Of a stretch of 64,000 bases of DNA, positions 37,387-45,749 are shown one piece after another. The stretch lies in assembly GCF_039871975.1 (NCBI RefSeq), contig NZ_JBDPLL010000001.1; one strand, given 5' to 3'. The notes beneath the pieces were generated by a model, which had not been told where the DNA came from, made no database searches, and saw nothing but the letters and a program-made list of their open reading frames with translations. How positions within the stretch are numbered: position 1 is the first letter of the stretch; each line of letters starts with the position of its first letter. The stretch comes from Trichormus_B sp936914905 (GTDB lineage Bacteria; Cyanobacteriota; Cyanobacteriia; Cyanobacteriales; Nostocaceae). The position numbers were made by a program, and so were the translations under genes.

Positions 37387-37947
37387 TTACATACAATAAT
37401 TTTTTTGTATTATTAATTGTTCTACTAGAGCGATTACAGCTTCAGCTACAGATGCAGTCTGTGTTGCATTGACATTAACCATAAGAGGAAGATTGTTCTC
37501 ATCCATATACCCCAGGGCAAAGAAAATATCTTCGTCACTCCATGCACCAGGACAGTCCGTATCGGTAACAGCAATATCGGTAACAGCAATAATCATAGGA
37601 ATCTGCATCCGTTAATTCATAAAAGTAATAATTTTACGTGCTTGGCAAAATTCACCAGGACGATAGGCTGCTATCAGTAAGATATAAGTATGAGCCTTGC
37701 AAATTAAAATATCCCACATAAAATCAACGCGAGATTAACCGGGTGTTCCATAAAGGTGCAATGCCCTTTCTAGAGCAAATTGCAACCGACCAAAATGAAA
37801 TGCAACTGTGGTTCTTGGTTTCAATAATGCTGTTTCGTAAGTTGCACGGGTATCTGTACCTACAACTTCAATTTTACTGACAGAAGGGATAAAAGTAGAT
37901 TTTCCTGCTCCTACTTTTCCCGTCACAACCAAGCGCATAATCTCCAT
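37387..37947 (-). pseudogene. Small Ras-like GTPase with two in-frame TAA codons
   Basis: A single reading frame of 187 codons spans the segment: MRLVVTGKVGAGKSTFIPSV (P-loop G1), TTVAFHFGRLQF, LHLYGTPG (the G3 region), TDTDCPGAW (in the G4 region) and a C-terminal AVIALVEQLI. TAA interrupts it at 37735-37737, directly after GTPG where a Gln follows in the family, and at 37612-37614 before RMQIPMII, also a Gln position. Both fit CAA-to-TAA transitions. A 12-15-bp tandem duplication gives IAVTDIAVTD. It belongs to the bacterial MglA/Gtr-like GTPases found with Roadblock partners. Confidence 0.85.
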
Positions 37948-38249
37948 ATATTTTTATCAAAAAATCTAAAGTAGATAATTAATAAAACTTCCCCACACCT
38001 TTCGTCCAGCTTGTAATGAGCCTTGTCGAAGTACGCTCACAGAAGCCGTACCCCTTAACTTAACCCCAACCATTAAATTAATCTGCTTACCTAAAAAATG
38101 CGCCTGATCTAGCATTATCTTCAAAGGATGGAATTTGATTTATAAATTTACTTGCGAAGATAGGGAATAAGAGATTTTTCCAGAAATGATGTAAGAATGC
38201 CAGATAAGGGAATTTTCATTGAAATTGAGATGTTGAATGCAACTACAAA

Positions 38250-38618
38250 CTAAAGCAGAACTGATTTTATTTCAGTAATAAAACGCTTAATTCCTAACAT
38301 TAAAAGTCCTTGTTTAGCGGTTTCACTAGCTAAAACTAGCACAACTGCATCTTTACCACAACCAGTTAAAATACCAAAGCCTTTATTTCCTTCTACAAAG
38401 ATACGATCAACCCTACCTCTAGCTAATTCCAGATCAATGCGTTCACCTAAAGATAGCATAGAAGCTGACATTGCTGATACTCTTTCTTCATCACACCAGG
38501 CAAGTTTGCACCCAAAGGTCAACCATCAGGGGTAACAAGGGCTGCTCCCTGAACACCAGAGGTAGCAGTCGCAAAGTTTTGCAAAATCATGTCCAGTTTT
38601 TCTGTGTTGATTGGTATT
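38250..38618 (-). pseudogene. Roadblock/LC7 domain protein, broken
   Basis: It reads ILQNFATATSGVQGAALVTP-DG, then TGA (a Leu position), PLGANLPG, a frameshift, and DEERVSAMSASMLSLGERID with DRIFVEGNKGFGILTGCGKD and VLVLASETAKQGLLML. This is the complete Roadblock/LC7 fold, the GTPase-activating or binding partner of MglA/Rag-type GTPases. It lies 300 bp upstream of the dead GTPase gene. Confidence 0.82.
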
Positions 38619-38712
38619 GCAGGAATTCTCTATTAATATTAGTGCTTAGTGCGAGTTAAAATTTGGGAGAAAGTCATGAGTTCAGGTTTGGAATTCATGT
38701 CATATAAACTTC

Positions 38713-39182
38713 TTACTCAAAAGGAATGAATTCAAACACATCATGAGTACTACCTCTGAGTAGACATTCACTATGTACTCCGTTGAAACGTTTACCAATT
38801 AATTGCTCAATAGCACCCCAAACTGCACCCATAGTAAAAGTACATTTGCGGGGTGAATTTGGTGGTTCACCAGCAGAACAAACAGTTTCATAAGTATAGA
38901 CTTTAATGTTTTCACCTTCAGCAAAAATTCTCTTAACTATGCACAAACCAGTGCCGTCCTTACCCAAAGCCATATTTAATTTAGATACTGCATCATCTAA
39001 TGACAATGACATTGAAGATCCAACTAAACCTAATTCTCCAGCTAACTTTTCCCCCTAGCACGATCCGCTGAAATCAAGACAAGTCTGTTGCTTTTCTATT
39101 GAAAATATTTTATGCCTGCAATAGCTGCTTCGAAGCAAAAAGTACTACTAAAATCACCCAATTGTTGTTGTAAAGCTGACAT
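38713..39182 (-). pseudogene. V4R-like conserved protein of the GTPase cluster, broken
   Basis: From the ATG at 39182: MSALQQQLGDFSSTFCFEAA, a TAG, then KSNRLVLISADRARGK, a frameshift, KLAGELGLVGSS and a still-open 99-codon part with VSKLNMALGKDGTGLCIVKR and CTFTMGAVWGAIEQLIGKRF, ending DVFEFIPFE. The C-terminal half resembles 4-vinyl-reductase (V4R) small-molecule-binding domains. I know it only as a neighbour of Roadblock proteins in filamentous cyanobacteria. The last 99 codons could still be translated from the ATG at 39012. Confidence 0.6.
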
Positions 39183-39630
39183 AATTTAAATTTGCAGGTA
39201 GAGAATTGTGGATACTAATATTTAGGTTCTTCAGCTCTGGATGTTGTGAAAAAATATTTTGTTATCCTGAACTTATTTCTAAATCTAGCTAATTACTGTG
39301 TAAAAATTGTGGAAACAAATTAGCTAGGAATTTTATCCTGAATACTTTTCATTCCTAATTTGATAGTTCTGCACCCTAATTTATTATTGATAATGTACCT
39401 GACGTATCCATGGCATATCCGTATTTTATAGATAGTGAATAGGTAAACAAGCAAAATGCTTTGGATTACAAGGAAACAAGAAAAGAATAAGGTAGATGTT
39501 ATACTGAACTATTGCCAAAATCAAATCAGATTTTGATGCTTGAAAACTAGCAATTAAGTCAAGATAATTTGCATTTAAAGCAAACTTAAACCTTCTTTCT
39601 GAGGAAACCAACCAGGCTCTTGAGAAAAGA
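39183..39630. other. Gene-free stretch inside the decayed cluster
   Basis: No coding relic could be recovered in any frame. The frame 39426-39665 (minus) is not protein-like and overlaps the end of the DUF4388 relic. Confidence 0.45.
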
Positions 39631-40443
39631 TTAACTAACGGTATTTTCTTGTTTGCTAGGCTCAAATTTTATGTCAATCATTGTAGGTTCTAATTCATAT
39701 AGCTCATCTGGTCCTTCTAAAATAATGGAAACCTCTTCTACCAGACCGACAACTATGAGTCGAAATGCGACTTGTTGCATTTTTTCCACAGGCGCACCTA
39801 ACTGTTCCGCGATCGCTATAATTGAAACTGTGCCTTTGGTGAATTCCCAAATTTGCTATTCTATTTGATTTAAGCTCAATTGAGGCTTACTATGGATTCT
39901 GTTTATCAAAGCACAAGTTGGATCTGGTAATTTGTCTTCCAGCATTTTCCAATTACGCAGAACTCTTAGACCTTTGAGTCTAACTTCCTTAGGTATAGTA
40001 GTCAGACCTGTGATTGCTGAGGTAGGTATAGGCATTCTCGGATCAAACTGAAACGCTCCATATTGCAATTCAAATAATTTACAAACTTGATTCAAGACTT
40101 GATTAACTAAATAACATTTTTAATTGCTGCGCATTCAATATTCCTTGTAATGTGAGACACAATCCGGTTGCTTGATTAATTGCACAGACATCTGTAATTC
40201 GAGCGGCTGCACGTGCACTGAGCCAACCTTGCTGTTGGATGATAGATAAGAACCCTGTCCATCTCATCTATTAGCGGCAGCAACAATGAGTCCTTGCTTA
40301 AACCAAATGTAAAAATTTTCCCCTTTCAGAGACGAATGAGGTGATTGTGCTTTAATAGTTAGCCGTCCTGTTTTGTTTCCTTGCTCAAGCAGCTGAAAAA
40401 TTTCAGGGAGGGAAAGTTCAGATAAAAATCCTGAAATAGCCAT
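39631..40443 (-). pseudogene. DUF4388 domain protein, broken
   Basis: Start MAISGFLSELSLPEIFQLLE, then LEQGNKTGRLTIKA and FYIWFKQGLIVAAANR, the classic DUF4388 (PatA-N-like) domain, interrupted by TGA. After a frameshift it reads GWLSARAAARITDVCAINQA, another frameshift, then VCKLFELQYGAFQFDPRMPI. A TAG at 39856 replaces Trp in the sequence QIE-W-QIWEF. A final open part (EQLGAPVEKMQQVAFRLIVV) ends at TAA. It was probably the first gene of the GTPase/Roadblock operon. Confidence 0.82.
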
Positions 40444-41449
40444 ATAGTAGCCTTTGTGAAGTCCTATATATAAAAATATAGAACCAAAATGTCTAAAACT
40501 TGTGCATAAAATTTGCTTAAGTATAATGATTCGTCTAGGTAATAGTTCATCACTAACCCTTCATCAGCGATACCTCCTACTATTACCACAATTCAGTGGG
40601 TATAAACTACCCATTCTAAATCGCTGAATTAATTTGTTGGACTGAGGTGCGATCACAACTGTATTATGAACTAATAGCGTTAAGCATATACTTAAGAATA
40701 AACTTTATCTATGTTGAGTTTTGTAAACCATGTAAAATGTGGGTTGTCAGGAATTTGTTGAATTTAACTTGGTTAAATGTGTTACTTTTTACCTTCCGCT
40801 GAATTGCTAGAACAGTGCGGCGTAAATTTCGGTCTGGTCTAACCGAAAACAGAGTCTGGGGTGTAGGGAAAGATCGTTTGTCCCACACTAAAAGGTAGAA
40901 ACCCAGATCCTTTACTTCATTCAGGATGCTTCGCGATTTATTGATGGAGGGAGAAGACAAAAATGTGTTCGTGTAACTTATCGGCAAACAACCGTAACTC
41001 AAGCCCCCTGGATTTATCCGTGGGGTCCTCAATTTTTAATTTTTAATTTTTAATTCCCCGAAGGGGTTGACTTATCAGAACTTTCTTAAAAGTAAGGGAT
41101 TTGAGACTTGTGATTTACTTCATTAAGGGGGTTGTTTTAAAAGTAATTGCTTATGATTATAGACACTAATTATTCCCCCTAACCCCCTAAAAAAGTGGTG
41201 AACTATAGTCAAAGTCTCCTTTTCTATCTAAGGGGTATTTTAGGGAGATATAAGGATTTATGATAAATACAGCAGATTGCAGATCAATGAGGTACAGAAT
41301 CTAAATTAAAACCTAGACAGCAAGAGAGTTTTACTCCTGACTCCTGACTCCTGAGTCCTTACTTCTGCTGTAATGAAGGACTTTTCAAACATTCTCTAAG
41401 GGGGTTGTAAGATATAAGAAGTAAGATAGCCCTCACCTCACCACTACCA
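40444..41449. other. Repeat-rich gene-free kilobase
   Basis: No gene is seen. The frame at 40709-41032 (minus) is low-complexity and repeat-derived. 41036-41058 is an STRR (TTTTTAA units), 41269-41324 is a 56-bp direct repeat also present at 42771-42826, and 41336-41358 is a CTCCTGA heptamer run. Confidence 0.5.
41269..41324. repeat. Direct repeat flanking the M16 gene, left copy
   Basis: Starts ACAGCAGATTGCAGATCAAT. Nearly the same 56 bp recur at 42771-42826 on the other side of the M16 peptidase gene, with about four differences. Confidence 0.75.
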
Positions 41450-42730
41450 ATGACATCAACTCTGTTAAAATTTCCTCGACTTAATGCTCCCAAGGTGCAT
41501 CATTTACCAAATGGTTTAACCATCATCGCTGAGCAAATGCCAGTAGCAGCAGTTAACCTCAATCTATGGGTAAAAATCGGTTCTGCTGTGGAGTTAGATG
41601 CTATTAATGGCATGGCTCATTTTTTAGAACATATTGTTTTTAAGGGAACAGAGAGACTAGCCAGTGGTGAGTTTGAACGTCGAATTGAAGAACGCGGCGC
41701 TGTTACTAATGCCGCTACCAGCCAAGATTATACACACTATTATATTACGACCGCGCCGAAAGACTTTGCAGAATTAGCACCATTGCAAATAGATGTTGTT
41801 TGTAATCCTAGTATTCCTGATGATGCTTTTGAGAGAGAACGCTTAGTAGTTTTAGAAGAAATCAGACGTTCAGAAGATAACCCCAGACGGCGGATTTATC
41901 GCCGCACAATGGAAACCGCTTTTGATGTTTTACCTTATCGTCGTCCGGTACTTGGTCCAGAAGCGGTAATTTCTCAAGTTACACCTCAGCAAATGCGAGA
42001 TTTTCACCATACCTGGTATCAACCGTCTTCCATAACTGCGGTTGCCGTCGGTAATCTACCAGTAGAAGAATTAATAGAAATTATTGCCGAAGAATTTAGT
42101 AAAAATAGTCAAAAATCAACAATTAATAGTCAACAATTAACCGTTAGTCAAGAACCTGCATTTACAGGAATTGTGCGTCGGGAATTTACTGATGAGACTG
42201 TACAACAAGCCAGATTAATAATGCTATGGCGAGTTCCTGGACTCATGGAATTAGATGAAACATACTCTTTAGATGTGTTAGCAGGAATTTTAGGACATGG
42301 ACGTACATCTAGATTAGTCCATGATTTGCGAGAAGAAAGAGGACTTGTTACCTCAATTGCTGTTAGTAATATTAATAATCGACTGCAAGGGATATTTTCT
42401 ATTTCTGCTAAGTGTGAAGTAGACGATTTAGCAGCAGTGGAAGTTGCAATCGCTCAACATTTGTATACAATACAAACAGAACTAGTAAAAGAATCAGAAA
42501 TTGATCGTGTACGGCGACGGGTAGCCAATCGGTTTATATTTGGGAATGAAACACCAAGCGATCGTTCCGGGCTGTATGGTTATTATCAATCTTTAATAGG
42601 CGACCTAGAACCAGCATTTAATTATCCCCAATATATACAAGCGCAAAACACAAATAATTTAATGCAAGCTGCACTAAAATATCTTGACCCCAACGCTTAT
42701 GCTGTAGTTGTGATCAAACCTGTTAAGTGA
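41450..42730 (+). CDS. M16 family zinc metallopeptidase (processing-peptidase type)
   Basis: 426 residues, one M16 unit pair. The inverted zinc motif H57-x-x-E60-H61 (MAHFLEHIVFKG) is present, with the third ligand Glu in LVVLEEIRRSEDNPRR about 75 residues later. The C-terminal non-catalytic half has the R/Y-type substrate pair region (RLVHDLREERGLVTSI). An STRR-like stretch encodes SQKSTINSQQLTVSQ around residue 222, between the two halves. A cytoplasmic or periplasmic peptide-degrading role is likely. A second M16 partner is not in the window. Confidence 0.9.
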   Translation: MTSTLLKFPRLNAPKVHHLPNGLTIIAEQMPVAAVNLNLWVKIGSAVELDAINGMAHFLEHIVFKGTERLASGEFERRIEERGAVTNAATSQDYTHYYITTAPKDFAELAPLQIDVVCNPSIPDDAFERERLVVLEEIRRSEDNPRRRIYRRTMETAFDVLPYRRPVLGPEAVISQVTPQQMRDFHHTWYQPSSITAVAVGNLPVEELIEIIAEEFSKNSQKSTINSQQLTVSQEPAFTGIVRREFTDETVQQARLIMLWRVPGLMELDETYSLDVLAGILGHGRTSRLVHDLREERGLVTSIAVSNINNRLQGIFSISAKCEVDDLAAVEVAIAQHLYTIQTELVKESEIDRVRRRVANRFIFGNETPSDRSGLYGYYQSLIGDLEPAFNYPQYIQAQNTNNLMQAALKYLDPNAYAVVVIKPVK

Positions 42731-43080
42731 ACAATTACAGCAGATTGCAGATCACAGCAGATTACAGATCACAGCAGATTGCAGATCAATGAAGTACAAA
42801 ATCTAAATTGAAACCTAGACAGTAAGGGGAACATCTCAAATGTGTAAGTTTATTGTCATCCTGTAGCTTGCTTCCCGCAGGGTATGATGCACAGCGCAAT
42901 GAATGTTAGCGAAGCGTGCCGGAGGCTCTAGCATGTCGGAGATTATTCACTTCACTCCGTTCCCTATGGCTTACGCCACGCTTTGCTAACAGCATGATAA
43001 TTTATCATATGATGTTTTTACAAAATTGGGATGCTCCCGACAATAAGAGACTTTTACTCCTGACTCCTGGTGTATAATTT
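42731..43080. repeat. Composite intergenic repeats
   Basis: Three tandem partial copies of the ACAGCAGATTGCAGATC unit (42737-42826) are followed by a long structured repeat, 42858-42985. That repeat contains GTAGCTTGCTTCCCGCAGGG and several short palindromes, and related copies lie near 26565 and 52590. There is no gene. Confidence 0.65.
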
Positions 43081-43120
43081 ATCAGTTAACATTTAATATT
43101 ATTATTAAATGTTAACTGAT
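43081..43120. promoter_or_regulatory. 17-bp-arm inverted repeat directly upstream of the fructosamine-kinase gene
   Basis: Perfect arms at 43081-43097 and 43104-43120 (ATCAGTTAACATTTAAT and its complement) with a 6-nt spacer end only 8 bases before the ATG at 43129. The right arm covers the Shine-Dalgarno position. It may be an operator or an mRNA hairpin that limits translation. The role is inferred. Confidence 0.6.
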
Positions 43121-43128
43121 ATCTGAAT

Positions 43129-43998
43129 ATGTGGATTGAAATTGATGCTCATATTAGCCAGGTGACAGGAGAAAAATTCCACTCTTCACAACGGCTATAT
43201 GTAAGTGGTGGCTCTATTAATCAAGGTTATGCACTCAGTGATGGCAAAATAACCTATTTTGTGAAACTTAACCAAGCCTCTCAAGGAGAGATGTTTGCAG
43301 CAGAAATGCTGGCTTTACAGCAAATGTATAACACAAATACTATCCGCGTTCCTCAAGCTCTATGTTGGGGAACTACAGCTAATTCTAGTTATATAGTATT
43401 GGAATGGCTAGAAATGGCCGATGGTAATAGCAAATCTTGGCAAAAAATGGGGCGTAACTTAGCAGCAATGCACAAAATCAGCAGTAACCAAGGTTTCGGC
43501 TGGAACATGAATAATACTATCGGTTCTACCCCCCAAATTAATACTTGGAAATCTGACTGGATAGAATTTTACATTCAACATCGCTTAAGTTATCAATTTC
43601 AGTTAGCAAAGCGAAAAGGAGAGAATCTTGCTTTACAAGATAAGCTATTAACGGCTATTCCCAGATTATTAGCAAATTATCAAGTACAACCTTCCTTAGT
43701 GCATGGTGATTTATGGGGAGGAAATGTAAGTTTCACCGTTGATTGTGAACCCGTAATTTTTGATCCAGCAACTTATTTTGGTGATAGAGAAGTTGATATT
43801 GCTATGACAGAATTATTTGGTGGTTTCCCACCATGTTTTTATCAGGGATATCAAGAGGTATTTCCTTTAGCCCAGGGTTATGAAAAACGCAAAACCCTTT
43901 ATAATCTATACCATATTTTGAATCATTCTAATTTATTTAGTGGTGGTTATGCTTCCCAAGCTAATGAAATGATTGAGCAAATTTTCAGGATGTTATGA
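43129..43998 (+). CDS. Fructosamine kinase family protein
   Basis: 289 residues with an aminoglycoside-phosphotransferase-like fold: GGSINQGYALSDGKITYFVK (nucleotide-binding strands with the Lys), VLEWLEM hinge, catalytic loop SLVHGDLWGGN and metal-binding VIFDPATYFGDREVDIAMTE. The ending FYQGYQEVFPL...LYHILNHSNLFSGGY is typical of the family. It phosphorylates ketosamines or ribulosamines on glycated proteins or amines, starting their repair. It is followed after 61 bp by a 2OG oxygenase gene on the same strand. Confidence 0.92.
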   Translation: MWIEIDAHISQVTGEKFHSSQRLYVSGGSINQGYALSDGKITYFVKLNQASQGEMFAAEMLALQQMYNTNTIRVPQALCWGTTANSSYIVLEWLEMADGNSKSWQKMGRNLAAMHKISSNQGFGWNMNNTIGSTPQINTWKSDWIEFYIQHRLSYQFQLAKRKGENLALQDKLLTAIPRLLANYQVQPSLVHGDLWGGNVSFTVDCEPVIFDPATYFGDREVDIAMTELFGGFPPCFYQGYQEVFPLAQGYEKRKTLYNLYHILNHSNLFSGGYASQANEMIEQIFRML

Positions 43999-44059
43999 AT
44001 AGGATTAATACAAGTCTCACACTCAATATCTCTTAACTTCTTGAGTTATAAAATGTGAA

Positions 44060-44680
44060 ATGAAATACTATCAATTACAAACCAACATTTTACCCAATTA
44101 TTACCTTAATGACCTGTGGGGAGAAATTAATGCGAGTCCTTACTTTGCTATCAACAACCTCACCCGTGATTTTATCAATACCAAAGGCTTTTCCGTAGTT
44201 TTTAAGCGTCAAGGGCTAACAACAGTTGAACAAAAATTTCCCTTTTTTAAACCTTATCTAGATTTAGCACTTCAGCCTAATTGTAATGCTTTTTATCTCA
44301 ATCCTTTGCTATTAAAAGAAGGTTCTCGTGTAGATCCACACATAGATCGTTCCTTGCGTTCTTACTGCAAAACTATTGAACTACCTCACCTTGTCAGTAT
44401 TCTCTATGTGCGTGTAACAGAAAACATGGAAGGGGGAGAATTGGTGCTAAAATCGCCTAAACGCCAAGTTGGACAAGTTAAACCTCAAACCAACTCCTTG
44501 GTTTACTTTCAAGGTGATTTAACTCATTCAGTTAACGCAGTCAAAACCACCGGATATCGCTTAAGTTTGGTTTGTGAACAGTATAATTTAAGTGGGTATG
44601 AACTTGAAGAAATACCCGGATTTACCTTAGAATCAAGAGCTACTCAATCTGCAACTAAAAAACGGAAATATGACCACTAA
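44060..44680 (+). CDS. 2OG-Fe(II) oxygenase (prolyl-4-hydroxylase-like)
   Basis: 206 residues with a complete double-stranded beta-helix iron site: H94-x-D96 (VDPHIDRSL), H156 (GDLTHSVNAV) and the 2-oxoglutarate-binding R167 (GYRLSLV). GGELVLKSP is the typical turn after the second strand. The substrate is unknown. It lies 61 bp after the fructosamine kinase gene and may be co-transcribed. Confidence 0.87.
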   Translation: MKYYQLQTNILPNYYLNDLWGEINASPYFAINNLTRDFINTKGFSVVFKRQGLTTVEQKFPFFKPYLDLALQPNCNAFYLNPLLLKEGSRVDPHIDRSLRSYCKTIELPHLVSILYVRVTENMEGGELVLKSPKRQVGQVKPQTNSLVYFQGDLTHSVNAVKTTGYRLSLVCEQYNLSGYELEEIPGFTLESRATQSATKKRKYDH

Positions 44681-44719
44681 ATATAGTAAATATATTGCAT
44701 CTTGCCATTCCTAAAAACC

Positions 44720-45330
44720 ATGCTGGTCAACAACCGCTATCAAATCATCCGTAGTCTTCGATGAGGTGGGTTTGGTGAAACATTTCTCGATCAAGATACC
44801 AATATACTATCACAACGTCTTTGTGTGGTAAAACAGCTAAAACCAATTAAAAATAATCCTCAGATTTGCCAAATAGTATAAGAGCGATTCCAATGAGAGG
44901 CAGGTATTTTATAAGGACTGGGTGGCACATCTGAACAAGTTCCTGCTTTATATGCTTACTTCTCTATTAGTGGAGAATTTTACTTAGTTCAGGAGTTGAT
45001 AGAAGGGGATACTTTAACAGCAAAAATTTAAAAAGAGGGATTATTTATTCAAAGGGCAATTGAAGAATTATTAATTAATATATTATTGCCTATAATAGAG
45101 TATGTTCATTCCTAGAATATAGTTCATCGAGATATAAAACCATATAACATTATTTTATATCATAGTAACGGTAAACCAGTCTTAATTGATTTTGCTGCAG
45201 TGCGAGAATCAATGGCCACGGTGTTTCGCAGGGAAATCCTACTAGCTCAATTATCATTGGTACGCCTGGATTTATGCCCAGTGAAAAAGCAGCAGGAAGG
45301 CCAGTTTATTCTAGTGATTTATAATTACTA
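44720..45330 (+). pseudogene. Serine/threonine protein kinase, dead tandem paralogue
   Basis: From the ATG at 44720 it reads MLVNNRYQIIRSLR, TGA, GGFGETFLDQDTN, RLCVVKQLKPIKNNPQICQI, TAA, then VPALYAYFSISGEFYLVQEL, the catalytic-loop IVHRDIKPYNIIL and PVLIDFAAVRE (DFG changed to DFA). It is the same layout as the intact kinase starting at 45750, with at least five stop codons and frameshifts. It is a duplicate of its neighbour that has lost function. Confidence 0.85.
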
Positions 45331-45749
45331 GTAGTGATTTATAATTACTAGTTAGGAAGAAGGGGCGATAATTAACTTACACAGTGATTATCCTTACCCT
45401 CGGAGAAAAAATTGCACCAAAGATAAATTTGCTGAAGAAGCTTTCACTTACTTGAGAGAACACCTTAAAGATAAGGAATTTTATCGGATTGAGAAAAATA
45501 GTTATCGCTCCCGTTGGAGATATGCCTAAACAGTGATTATGGAAACTAGCTGTGTAGCAATATTGATCGATCCGTCCCTTAATGGAATAGAATCATCAGG
45601 TAATCATGAAAGCGGGAGGAAAAGCATTAGCACAGCTACTAGGTACAAAGCTGATTTCTGCCAAATCGTAAATCACTAGGAAACATCCCATCACTACATC
45701 GTCCAAGTATCTGGTATACATTGGGAAGGGATCTCGCGTGTAACGTTTC
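45331..45749 (+). other. Spacer with an unassigned coding relic
   Basis: 45412-45527 contains a plus-strand open stretch DKFAEEAFTYLREHLKDKEF with no start and no recognised family. The remainder holds nothing recognisable. Confidence 0.35.

Noticed and set aside
40709..41032. 107-codon minus-strand frame
   Set aside because: Low-complexity, repeat-derived composition with no recognisable domain or ribosome-binding site.
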